From an uncultured bacterium (GTDB lineage Bacteria > Actinomycetota > Coriobacteriia > Coriobacteriales > Coriobacteriaceae): 6,784 nucleotides of DNA. Location of the stretch: the NCBI GenBank assembly GCA_905215765.1, contig CAJMRP010000108.1:1-6784 (forward strand), given 5' to 3'. Position 1 is the stretch's first letter. Every line of letters begins with the position of its first letter. Positions 1 to 5,505 of this stretch are shown piece after piece. The position numbers and the translations under genes are program-made. Under the pieces are notes generated by a model, which worked only from the letters and a program-made list of their open reading frames with translations, ran no database searches and was not told where the DNA came from.

Positions 1-16
1 GTTCCGTTGCCGGAAC
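1..16. repeat. Perfect 6-bp inverted repeat with 4-base loop at the left edge
   Basis: GTTCCG and CGGAAC flank the loop TTGC. No run of T follows on the plus strand. On the minus strand the downstream side lies outside the window. It might be the hairpin of a terminator for a gene to the left, but that cannot be judged here. Confidence 0.3.
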
Positions 17-395
17 AAGGCTCCTCTTTGCATTTGCGGATAAAAAACAGATGCTTGCGCAAAAGCGATACGGAAGCCGCCGGATATGCGGCGCAATCCT
101 TGCAGCAATTCAGACCGTTTTACGCATCCCCGTTTGGCAGCCGAAGCCTCTAAAGGCATTGCTTTTTCAAAACCGCGAGCCTGTTTTCGCGCAAGCCGCC
201 TGTGTATGCCCTTAAAAAGCGCCGCTATGCAGCGTGTAGCTTTCACCATCCGGCACAATGTAACCGCTGCCCATTTGCCGCAAAACGGCAGCAGAAAAAG
301 GGGCGATACAAACAGAGAACTGCAAAAAGGCAGCGCTCGCCAAGGCTGAAATCTCGGCCTTGACGGCCGCTGTCCGTCCTGCTGATGGCAATTCA
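1..395. other. AT-richer stretch without a supported gene
   Basis: I see no gene here that I would defend. The base composition is lower in GC than the region after about 1045, with many A and T runs. A minus-strand frame stays open from about 443 to the left edge. It has an ATG at 249 but no ribosome binding site in front of it, its translation is arginine-rich and low in recognisable pattern, and it runs off the window, so its true length is unknown. Short inverted repeats are frequent: 1-16 (GTTCCG, loop TTGC, CGGAAC), 76-92 (GCCGC, seven-base loop, GCGGC) and 266-292. In the last, two alternative left arms (266-271 and 276-280) can pair with the same right arm (286-292). This could be a dispersed intergenic repeat or the decayed edge of an insertion; neither can be proved from one copy. 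Confidence 0.4.
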
Positions 396-428
396 GGGGA
401 GCAGCAGCCCAAAGCGCCGCCGCTCCCC
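396..428 (-). terminator. Probable transcription-end hairpin after the TIGR04076 gene
   Basis: Outer arms GGGGAGC (396-402) and GCTCCCC (422-428) are perfectly complementary. Read on the minus strand, the stem extends inward to 13 pairs using two G-U wobbles, closing a seven-base loop. On the plus strand the same inner positions are A-C mismatches, so the structure is stronger in minus-strand RNA, which matches the gene that stops at 435, six bases before the hairpin. No good U-tract follows on the minus side, so it may be a weak terminator or a 3'-end stabiliser rather than a full intrinsic terminator. Confidence 0.5.
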
Positions 429-434
429 TTATTG

Positions 435-854
435 TCAGTCCTCAACATCGATTCTTTCGATTTTGAAAATAACCGGTCTCGTTCCGTCATTACAGCAAGC
501 TATCATAACCTTATCATCATTGGTCCATCCATGCATAATCGCACCGCCTTGAAGCGCCGCGTAGATATACCGGCTGATGCAATCCCAGGCTTCCGAGCAA
601 AACGGCACGCCTTCCGTACCGCAATGCATTGTCCCGGGAGAAAGCAAAACGCTCTCGTCAGGCTTTCCGCACTTCGTTAATGTTCCCGCTCCCATATGCC
701 AGTAATCATCCCGCTCGTCGTTGCGATAAAACATAAACTCATCGCCCACATTATAGCAAGGACATTTTCCGCTGTCCGGCACAGCGCAATACTCGGTCTG
801 CAATTCGGGAAACAGCTTTTTGTCTAATACTGTAACTTTGACTCTGTACTCCAT
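435..854 (-). CDS. TIGR04076 family protein (small cysteine-rich, function unknown)
   Basis: This encodes 139 residues. The opening (MEYRVKVTVLDKKLFPELQ), a short segment with cysteines around 31-33, a stretch near residues 84-100 with Cys-x2-EAWDCI, and the end (IACCNDGTRPVIFKIERI, about 118-135) fit the uncharacterised TIGR04076 family as I know it. Those proteins are usually nearer 90-110 residues, so this one is slightly long, with the extra part between about 43 and 72. It has nine cysteines (23, 31, 33, 62, 78, 86, 92, 120, 121), a high share for a predicted cytosolic protein; metal or cluster binding is possible but unproved. There is no signal peptide or membrane segment. The start is supported by an AAGGAAA-type ribosome binding site about 8 bases upstream. 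Its codons are much AT-richer than those of the downstream genes, suggesting acquisition from a lower-GC donor. It is a single-gene unit facing left, ended by the hairpin at 396-428. Confidence 0.75.
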   Translation of the reverse strand: MEYRVKVTVLDKKLFPELQTEYCAVPDSGKCPCYNVGDEFMFYRNDERDDYWHMGAGTLTKCGKPDESVLLSPGTMHCGTEGVPFCSEAWDCISRYIYAALQGGAIMHGWTNDDKVMIACCNDGTRPVIFKIERIDVED

Positions 855-1044
855 AGCAAATTTTTCCTTTATAATCTGTATTTACTTATTGTTCTTACGA
901 TAACGCGAAGTCGGCGGAACGACTATGACGAGGGCATGACATTCGAAAGCGAGTACAATATAACCTTGTGCGAAGCATTTCCTCTATACCATATTGGCAG
1001 GAAAGCAAGTCATTCCCGCACATTCATTTCTTTTTTCAAATCCG
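855..1044. other. AT-rich intergenic region between two minus-strand genes
   Basis: This 190-base gap holds the upstream region of the TIGR04076 gene and the downstream region of the LeuA-domain gene. GC is very low at 855-900. Apart from the weak hairpin at 997-1019 and a 5-bp stem at 909-924, I see no gene, RNA or repeat. Confidence 0.5.
997..1019 (-). terminator. Weak hairpin downstream of the LeuA-domain gene
   Basis: On the minus strand GCGGGAA and TTCCTGC pair over seven positions (one G-U) around a nine-base loop, about 25 bases after the stop codon at 1045. On the plus strand the G-U becomes an A-C mismatch. No U-tract follows, so the terminator role is tentative. Confidence 0.25.
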
Positions 1045-1476
1045 TTACACCAGCCCGTCGGCGGCCGCAAGCATATAATCGATGGAATCGCAGAGCGCAA
1101 TCCAGCTTGCCTCGATGATGTCGGTCGAGACGCCGACCGTGCGCCATACGCTGCGGCTGTCGCTCGACTCGACCGAAACGCGGACCTTCGCGGCGGTGGC
1201 GGCGTCGGAATCAATCACGCGCACCGTATAGTCGGTCAGCCGCATCTCGCCCAGCACGGGATAAAAGCCGCCGAGCGCCTTGCGCAGCGCGGCACCGTCC
1301 GGACCGGCAGCCAGCTCGCCGCCCGCACGCTCGGCATCGTCTAAATCACCTTTTACCAGCACAATCGGCGAGCACGCGTTGCCCGCGATACGCACGCCGC
1401 GACCCGCGAGTGATGCGAGCTCCTGCTCGGTCGCCTGGGCGATGGCTTCTTTTTTCTGGCTTTGTGACGTGGGCAT
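1045..1476 (-). CDS. Stand-alone alpha-isopropylmalate/citramalate synthase regulatory (LeuA dimer) domain protein
   Basis: This encodes 143 residues from the preferred start. Residues about 58-136 match the C-terminal regulatory or dimerisation domain of 2-isopropylmalate and citramalate synthases: an ALRKAL helix followed by FYP (63-73), then RLTDYTVRVIDS (79-90), TAAKVRVSVESS (94-105) and TVGVSTDIIEASWIALCDSI (113-132). In the full enzymes this domain binds the feedback inhibitor (leucine or isoleucine). The catalytic TIM barrel with its HxH metal site is entirely absent, and no barrel fragment lies upstream, where a divergent thioredoxin gene begins. The first 55 residues are not recognised. 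The start at 1476 is chosen because GGAG sits 5 bases before it. An in-frame ATG at 1506 would give 153 residues but overlaps the TATAAT promoter element. The protein could be a free regulatory subunit, a relic, or an amino-acid sensor; the domain call is firm and the role unknown. Confidence 0.8.
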   Translation of the reverse strand: MPTSQSQKKEAIAQATEQELASLAGRGVRIAGNACSPIVLVKGDLDDAERAGGELAAGPDGAALRKALGGFYPVLGEMRLTDYTVRVIDSDAATAAKVRVSVESSDSRSVWRTVGVSTDIIEASWIALCDSIDYMLAAADGLV

Positions 1477-1504
1477 GCGCTCTCCAATCGTTTGCGTGCC
1501 CACC

Positions 1505-1510
1505 ATTATA
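1505..1510 (-). promoter_or_regulatory. TATAAT -10 element for the LeuA-domain gene
   Basis: The minus strand reads a perfect TATAAT here. Transcription would begin near 1498, leaving a leader of about 22 bases that contains the GGAGAG ribosome binding site at 1480-1485 before the ATG at 1476. No convincing -35 hexamer is seen 16-18 bases upstream. The element argues that translation does not begin at the in-frame ATG at 1506. Confidence 0.5.
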
Positions 1511-1552
1511 TAAAAGAGCCGACCGCGAGTGGTTGCATTGCGGGCCGTTGGG

Positions 1553-1558
1553 TATAAG
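1553..1558 (+). promoter_or_regulatory. Possible -10 element of the thioredoxin gene
   Basis: TATAAG lies 55 bases before the thioredoxin start. The best nearby -35 candidate, TTGCAT at 1533-1538, is only 14 bases away, which is short, so the assignment is weak. It would be divergent from the promoter at 1505-1510. Confidence 0.25.
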
Positions 1559-1577
1559 CACGGTCGTACTGAGTTTT

Positions 1578-1594
1578 ACGCGGCCGAGCCGCGT
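1578..1594 (+). repeat. Hairpin in the thioredoxin leader
   Basis: ACGCGG (1578-1583) and CCGCGT (1589-1594) form a perfect 6-bp stem around the loop CCGAG. It ends eight bases before the GGAGG ribosome binding site (1603-1607). It could influence initiation or mRNA stability, but chance occurrence in GC-rich DNA is not excluded. Confidence 0.3.
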
Positions 1595-1612
1595 CGCACT
1601 ATGGAGGTCACC

Positions 1613-1933
1613 ATGGCTGACATTAAGCAGATTACCCCCGAGAACTTCAATTCCGTCGTTAACGGCAGCCTTCCCGTGCTGGTTGATTTTTGGGCACCGT
1701 GGTGCGGTCCCTGTCGTTCGCTCTCGCCCATCGTTGACGAAGTGGCCGACGAGCTGGCCGGCAAACTTGCCGTCGCCAAATGCAACGTCGACGACAATCA
1801 GGACCTGGCCATGAAGTTTGGCGTCATGAGCATCCCCACGCTGGTTGTCTTTAAGAACGGCGAGGAAATCGACCGCTCCGTTGGCGCGCTGCCCAAGGCC
1901 AGACTGCAGGCGCTGCTTGCGAAGCACCTGTAA
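1613..1933 (+). CDS. trxA: Thioredoxin
   Basis: This encodes 106 residues, the normal length of bacterial thioredoxin. It is a cytosolic protein-disulfide reductant recycled by thioredoxin reductase (not in this window). The active site WCGPC is at 30-34 with redox cysteines 31 and 34, inside VDFWAPWCGPC. The cis-proline is Pro75 in SIPT, and the usual ending (FKNGEEIDRSVGALPK, then a short helix) is present. The start at 1613 is set by GGAGG at 1603-1607, five bases upstream. An in-frame ATG at 1601 overlaps that site and is unlikely. There is no signal peptide. The gene stands alone, divergent from the LeuA-domain gene and closed by the terminator at 2044-2081. Coriobacteriia often carry several thioredoxins, so the trxA symbol marks the family rather than proven orthology. 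Confidence 0.93.
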   Translation: MADIKQITPENFNSVVNGSLPVLVDFWAPWCGPCRSLSPIVDEVADELAGKLAVAKCNVDDNQDLAMKFGVMSIPTLVVFKNGEEIDRSVGALPKARLQALLAKHL

Positions 1934-1958
1934 TACGCCGGTCATGTGCTGCCGTCCA

Positions 1959-1979
1959 TGAGCGGTTTTGCGCCGCTCA
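1959..1979 (+). repeat. Hairpin 25 bases after the thioredoxin stop
   Basis: TGAGCGG and CCGCTCA pair perfectly around a seven-base loop (TTTTGCG). An outer CCGGT/ACCGG pair (1938-1942 and 1979-1983) overlaps it and could form an alternative. There is no T-tract, so this looks like a 3'-end stabilising or processing hairpin placed before the real terminator. Confidence 0.35.
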
Positions 1980-2043
1980 CCGGAGAGCCAGGCGCTGCGA
2001 CCGCGACCACGGATAGTATGGTAATCACAAACAGCCCCCAGTG

Positions 2044-2081
2044 AACGGGTGCGGGTCAGACGGACTCGCACCCGTTTTCTT
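2044..2081 (+). terminator. Intrinsic terminator of the thioredoxin transcript
   Basis: Arms 2044-2057 and 2063-2076 make a 14-pair stem with one G-U (core ACGGGTGCG with CGCACCCGT) and a five-base loop, AGACG. The T-rich tail TTTTCTT runs through 2081. This is a standard Rho-independent terminator. It separates the thioredoxin unit from the nickel and hyp genes, so the latter need their own promoter in 2082-2140. Confidence 0.85.
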
Positions 2082-2108
2082 ATGCGGCGATGCGCAGAGC
2101 GGACGTAG

Positions 2109-2114
2109 TAGAAT
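2109..2114 (+). promoter_or_regulatory. Tentative -10 element of the nikR-hyp operon
   Basis: TAGAAT (one mismatch from TATAAT) lies 45 bases before the first start codon and downstream of the terminator, where a promoter is expected. No clear -35 is visible. A weak inverted repeat follows it, AATC (2112-2115) and GATT (2125-2128) spaced by nine bases. It does not resemble the E. coli NikR operator GTATGA-N16-TCATAC. Confidence 0.25.
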
Positions 2115-2153
2115 CTGAACCACTGATTAGACCCGTACAAAAGGAGACTTTCC

Positions 2154-2402
2154 ATGCATGACGTCGGAATGAACATGAGCCAGCTTGCCATGAGCGTCAA
2201 GCAGGTCGATGACACGATCGAGCTCGCCCACGAGTGGAGCCATCGGCTGCTGCATGCGACCGAGAACTTTGACATGGAGCGCATTGGCGCCAAGCTCGAG
2301 GCCGCCATGGCGGCGCTCCACGAGGCGCACGACGCACTCGAGGGCTACGAGGAGGCCATCGAGGCCGACCATAACTCCGTTGGCTCCGTAAAGCTGGTGT
2401 AG
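2154..2402 (+). CDS. Small His/Met-rich helical protein of unknown function, coupled to nikR
   Basis: This encodes 82 residues that I do not recognise as a named family. From about residue 14 to 73 it looks almost wholly helical, acidic and alanine-rich, with heptad-like spacing suggesting a helical hairpin or coiled coil. Histidines at 26, 30 and 34 fall at i, i+4 and i+8, on one face of a helix. H56 and H59 are two turns into the second half, with further histidines at 2 and 73. Six methionines include M6, M8, M13, M41 and M52. There is no cysteine, signal peptide or membrane segment. The start has AAAGGAGA ending seven bases upstream. Its stop is one base from the nikR GTG, so the two are probably translated together. 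Position and residue content suggest a nickel-related role such as a metal buffer or a NikR partner, but this is inference only. Confidence 0.75.
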   Translation: MHDVGMNMSQLAMSVKQVDDTIELAHEWSHRLLHATENFDMERIGAKLEAAMAALHEAHDALEGYEEAIEADHNSVGSVKLV

Positions 2403-2403
2403 C

Positions 2404-2916
2404 GTGACCGAGCACGAGCACGCCTGCGATCACGAGCACGAGCATTCGCACGGGCCGACCGGCGACATGGGCTGCCGTTGCAGCGGCTCCGCCTCCGAGC
2501 TGGTCCGTTTTTCGGTCACCGCGCCCGACGACCTGCTGCGCCGCTTTGACGAGCAGATCGCGCGCCGCGGCGACGTTGCCAACCGCTCCGAGGCCGTGCG
2601 CGACCTGATTCGCGCCTCCATTGCCAAGGAGCAGATGCGAACGCCCGACGAGCAGGTCATCGGATCGCTCACCATGATTTACGACCATCACACCGGCGAC
2701 CTGACACGCCGCCTGGACGAGGTGCAGCACGACTACACCGACGAGATCGTATCGACCATGCATGTGCATCTGGACCATCACAACTGCTTGGAGATTCTGG
2801 CGCTTAAGGGTCGCGGCGAACGTGTCTACGAGCTGGCCGACCGTCTGCTGGGGCTGCGCGGCGTTAAACACGGCGAGCTCACCTGCGCCGCCACCGAGCA
2901 GAGCCTGGGGCTGTAA
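2404..2916 (+). CDS. nikR: Nickel-responsive transcriptional regulator NikR with His/Cys-rich N-terminal extension
   Basis: This encodes 170 residues against 133 in E. coli. Residues about 33-72 are the ribbon-helix-helix DNA-binding domain (VRFSVTAPDDLLRRFDE, then NRSEAVRDLIR), with R35, S37 and T39 at the E. coli strand positions R3, T5 and T7. Residues about 86-165 are the ACT-like nickel domain. All four high-affinity nickel ligands are present with E. coli spacing: H109, H120, H122 and C128 (E. coli H76, H87, H89, C95), in MHVHLDHHNCLEI. The first 32 residues are an unusual tail with histidines 4, 6, 10, 12, 14, 16 and cysteines 8, 24, 26. NikR normally represses nickel-uptake genes when nickel is plentiful. 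The GTG start lies one base after the preceding stop and has no ribosome site of its own, consistent with translational coupling. ATG at 2467 is possible but would remove the His-rich tail. hypF follows after 29 bases. Confidence 0.92.
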   Translation: MTEHEHACDHEHEHSHGPTGDMGCRCSGSASELVRFSVTAPDDLLRRFDEQIARRGDVANRSEAVRDLIRASIAKEQMRTPDEQVIGSLTMIYDHHTGDLTRRLDEVQHDYTDEIVSTMHVHLDHHNCLEILALKGRGERVYELADRLLGLRGVKHGELTCAATEQSLGL

Positions 2917-2945
2917 CAGCACACATTTCAACGAAGGAGGGTCGC

Positions 2946-5417
2946 ATGCGACATGCGCATATCCATGTAACGGGCATTGTGCAGGGTGTCGGCATGCGAC
3001 CGTTTGTGTATCGCGAGGCCATGGCGCACGGCATTTGCGGCTGGGTGCTCAACGCGGGCGATGGCGTGCATATCGAGGCACACGCTCTCAGCGAGACGCT
3101 CGACGAATTTATCGCCGCGCTTTCCGAGCATGCGCCTGCGGCGTCTCGCGTGGAGCGTGTCGAGGTCGTAGACCTAGCACCCGGCGACTGGGACGCCGCC
3201 AACGAGCAGGGTTTTCGCATTGTGGCGTCGCAGGATCAAACTGCCCACACGACGCTCATCTCGCCCGACATCGCCACGTGCGACGACTGCCTGCGCGAGC
3301 TGTTCGACCCCGCCGATCGACGCTTTCATTACCCCTTTATCAACTGCACCAATTGCGGACCGCGCTTTACCATCATTCGCTCGTTGCCCTATGACCGAGC
3401 GGCCACCTCGATGGGTTGCTTTCCCATGTGCCCCACCTGCGCCGCAGAGTATGCCGACCCGCTCGATCGGCGATTTCACGCGCAGCCCGATGCCTGCTTT
3501 GATTGCGGACCGCATATTACGTGGCGCGAGGCGGATCGCGGTGTTATGCCAGCGGGTGCCGACGCAACACCAGCCGTCGGCTCCACGCGCGAGGCCAGCG
3601 ATGCCATCATCGAACGCTGCGTCGAGCTGCTGGCTGGCGGCGGCATCGTCGCCATCAAGGGTCTGGGCGGATTCCACCTGGCCTGCAATGCCACCAACGA
3701 ACAGGCGGTGCGCGAGCTGCGCCATCGCAAGCGTCGCAGCAACAAGCCACTTGCCGTTATGGTGCGCGGCCTTGCCGACGCCGAGCGCCTGTGTCACATC
3801 GATGGCGTTGAGCGTAATCTTCTTGCCGGCAGCGTTCGTCCCATCGTGCTGCTGCGTCGCCGCGCAACCGGCAACGACGCCTACGGCTCCCCCGACGCCC
3901 CTGAGCTCGCGCCGTCCGTCGCGCACGACTTGCCCGAGCTTGGCGTCATGTTCCCCTACACCCCGCTTCAACATTTACTGCTCGCCGCAGCCGCGGCGCA
4001 CGGCATTCACGCGCTTGTCATGACCAGCGGAAACCTGAGCGAAGAGCCCATCGAGACCGACGACGCCCTTGCATGGGGGCATCTCGTTGCCGCCGGCATC
4101 GCCGACGCGCTGCTCGGCAACGACCGCGCAATTCTGTCGCGCTACGACGACTCCGTGGCACGCGTGGTCGACGGCGACGTCATGCCCGTGCGTCGCGCAC
4201 GCGGATATGCGCCGCAACCGCTTTCGTTGCCGGCGCTCGACGGCACCGCGCCCTGCGTGCTCGCCTGCGGTCCGCAGCAAAAAGCCACGATTGCACTCAC
4301 GCGCATGGACTCGGACGGCCATGTGGCCTGCTTTGTGTCACAGCATATCGGCGATGTCGAAAACGGGGCGACCTTCGATGCTTGGAGCGCCGCGCGCTCA
4401 CGTCTGGAAAACCTCTTTGACCTGGCGCCTGCCGCCTTGGCATGCGACATGCATCCCAGCTATCTGTCGAGCCAATGGGCGCGCGAACAGGCACGGGAGC
4501 ACAATCTGCCGCTTATTGAAGTCCAGCACCATCATGCGCACATCGCGAGCGTAATGGCAGAGGCGATTGCCGCAGGCCGGCTTGCGCCCGATGCACGCGT
4601 CCTCGGCATCGCCTTCGACGGCACGGGTGCCGGCACCGATGGCACCATATGGGGCGGTGAGTTTCTTATCTCCCGTCCCGCCGATTTTGAGCGCGTCGCG
4701 CATCTGCGCACCTGGGCGCTTCCCGGTGGCGCCGCATCCGTACACGATGCCCGCCGCAACGCCTTTGCCCTGCTCAGCGAGCTCGACCTGCTCGAGCGCC
4801 CGGGAGCCGTGGGGCTCTTGAACAGCCTTGACGAGCAAACGCGCAGCATAACGGCAACGATGATCGAGCGCGGCATCAACAGTCCACGCACTAGCAGCAT
4901 GGGTCGTCTGTTTGATGCCGCAGCCGCGATTTTGGGCATTTGCGGCGTGGCAACCTACGAGGGCGAACCCGCCATCGAGCTCGAAGCCGCCGCCTGGCGC
5001 GCGCTCGACAGCGAAGGTGCCCATTTTCCCAACGACAATGCCGGCTATTCCACATCTGGCACATCGTGGCTGGACGGCCCCGATGTGCTGGACCAGGAAG
5101 CACTCTTTGAGGCACTTTTGGGAGGAATTGAAGCCGGAGCGCCCGCCGACAGGCTCGCACTCGACTTCCATGTCGCCGTCGCGCGCTCCTCGGCACACAT
5201 CGCCAGCGATATCTGCGTACGCGAGGGCATCAACACCGTCGCGCTCTCGGGCGGCGTGTTCATGAACCGACTTCTGCTTCAGCTCCTCACCCGCGAGCTC
5301 AAAAGCGCGGGCCTTGTTGTCTTGGTCCCCCACACCGTACCCGTCAATGACGGCTGCATCGCCTACGGTCAGGCGGCGGTCGCAAGCGCTCGTCTTGCGC
5401 AGATCGCATCGCAGTAG
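2946..5417 (+). CDS. hypF: Carbamoyltransferase HypF, [NiFe]-hydrogenase maturation
   Basis: This encodes 823 residues, somewhat longer than the usual 750-780. HypF uses carbamoyl phosphate and ATP to make carbamoyl-adenylate and passes the carbamoyl group to the C-terminal cysteine of HypE, the source of the cyanide ligands on the hydrogenase iron. The domains are in order. Acylphosphatase (1-95) has GIVQGVGMRPFVYR with catalytic R18 and N36. Two zinc fingers follow: C112/C115 with C134/C137, and C162/C165 with C184/C187, each C-x2-C-x18-C-x2-C. A YrdC-like domain (about 205-395) carries KPLAVMV and TSGNLSEEPI. A Kae1-like domain (about 435-815) has the metal pair H528 and H532 in HHHAH, the nucleotide loop near 558-572 (DGTGAGTDGTIWGGE), SGGVFMN at 768-774 and D802 in NDG. 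The start has AAGGAGGG five bases upstream. All key residues are intact. A loosely conserved linker lies at 195-220. Confidence 0.97.
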   Translation: MRHAHIHVTGIVQGVGMRPFVYREAMAHGICGWVLNAGDGVHIEAHALSETLDEFIAALSEHAPAASRVERVEVVDLAPGDWDAANEQGFRIVASQDQTAHTTLISPDIATCDDCLRELFDPADRRFHYPFINCTNCGPRFTIIRSLPYDRAATSMGCFPMCPTCAAEYADPLDRRFHAQPDACFDCGPHITWREADRGVMPAGADATPAVGSTREASDAIIERCVELLAGGGIVAIKGLGGFHLACNATNEQAVRELRHRKRRSNKPLAVMVRGLADAERLCHIDGVERNLLAGSVRPIVLLRRRATGNDAYGSPDAPELAPSVAHDLPELGVMFPYTPLQHLLLAAAAAHGIHALVMTSGNLSEEPIETDDALAWGHLVAAGIADALLGNDRAILSRYDDSVARVVDGDVMPVRRARGYAPQPLSLPALDGTAPCVLACGPQQKATIALTRMDSDGHVACFVSQHIGDVENGATFDAWSAARSRLENLFDLAPAALACDMHPSYLSSQWAREQAREHNLPLIEVQHHHAHIASVMAEAIAAGRLAPDARVLGIAFDGTGAGTDGTIWGGEFLISRPADFERVAHLRTWALPGGAASVHDARRNAFALLSELDLLERPGAVGLLNSLDEQTRSITATMIERGINSPRTSSMGRLFDAAAAILGICGVATYEGEPAIELEAAAWRALDSEGAHFPNDNAGYSTSGTSWLDGPDVLDQEALFEALLGGIEAGAPADRLALDFHVAVARSSAHIASDICVREGINTVALSGGVFMNRLLLQLLTRELKSAGLVVLVPHTVPVNDGCIAYGQAAVASARLAQIASQ

Positions 5418-5428
5418 CTCGCCCTCGC

Positions 5429-5459
5429 ACGCCGCTGTGCCCAGCCGTCTCACAGGCGT
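5429..5459 (+). repeat. Hairpin after hypF
   Basis: ACGC (5429-5432) and CTGTG (5435-5439) pair with CACAG (5451-5455) and GCGT (5456-5459), making nine pairs with a two-base bulge and an 11-base loop, 11 bases past the hypF stop. No T-tract follows, so it is more likely a processing or attenuation structure than a full terminator. Confidence 0.3.
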
Positions 5460-5464
5460 AACGC

Positions 5465-5478
5465 GTTTGCCCGCAAAC
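5465..5478. promoter_or_regulatory. 6-2-6 inverted repeat in the hypF-hypC spacer (first)
   Basis: GTTTGC-CC-GCAAAC is a perfect dyad. A two-base centre is too tight for a stable full hairpin, so a protein-binding site is possible. No known regulator consensus is recognised. Confidence 0.3.
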
Positions 5479-5491
5479 CCCGCGAGCGCTA

Positions 5492-5505
5492 CCATCAACT
5501 GATGG
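5492..5505. promoter_or_regulatory. 6-2-6 inverted repeat in the hypF-hypC spacer (second)
   Basis: CCATCA-AC-TGATGG is a perfect dyad with the same 6-2-6 geometry as the one at 5465-5478, and the centres are 27 bases apart. It lies 47 bases before the hypC start, where a promoter for hypC could sit. No clear -35 or -10 pair is visible. Confidence 0.3.

Noticed and set aside
86..349. 87-codon plus-strand open frame
   Set aside because: It has no ribosome site and an arginine/serine-rich translation without pattern; several frames are open in the same stretch.
870..875. Perfect TATAAT on the plus strand
   Set aside because: It has no -35 at a sensible distance (TTGACT at 838-843 is 26 bases away) and no plus-strand gene behind it. 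It lies in very AT-rich DNA where chance matches are expected.
936..1118. Small plus-strand open frame (60 codons)
   Set aside because: It has no ribosome site, an odd composition, and overlaps the end of the LeuA-domain gene.
1477..1506. Longer N-terminus for the LeuA-domain protein starting at 1506
   Set aside because: This ATG overlaps the TATAAT element and lacks a ribosome site, while the ATG at 1476 has GGAG at ideal spacing.
1346..2308. 320-residue open frame on the minus strand
   Set aside because: It runs antisense through the thioredoxin gene, its terminator and the small His/Met gene, and its translation is low-complexity and resembles no family.
2400..2500. CAC/GAG-rich stretch looking like a short tandem repeat
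   Set aside because: It encodes the alternating His-Glu tail of NikR in the correct frame. The units are irregular, so it is coding bias and not a CRISPR or tandem-repeat array.
2197..2931. 244-residue open frame on the minus strand
   Set aside because: It is antisense to the small His/Met gene and nikR, both supported by start signals or conserved ligands; the antisense product has no motif.
4398..5498. 366-residue open frame on the minus strand
   Set aside because: It is a shadow of hypF, produced by GC-rich codon bias. The plus-strand frame carries every HypF motif.
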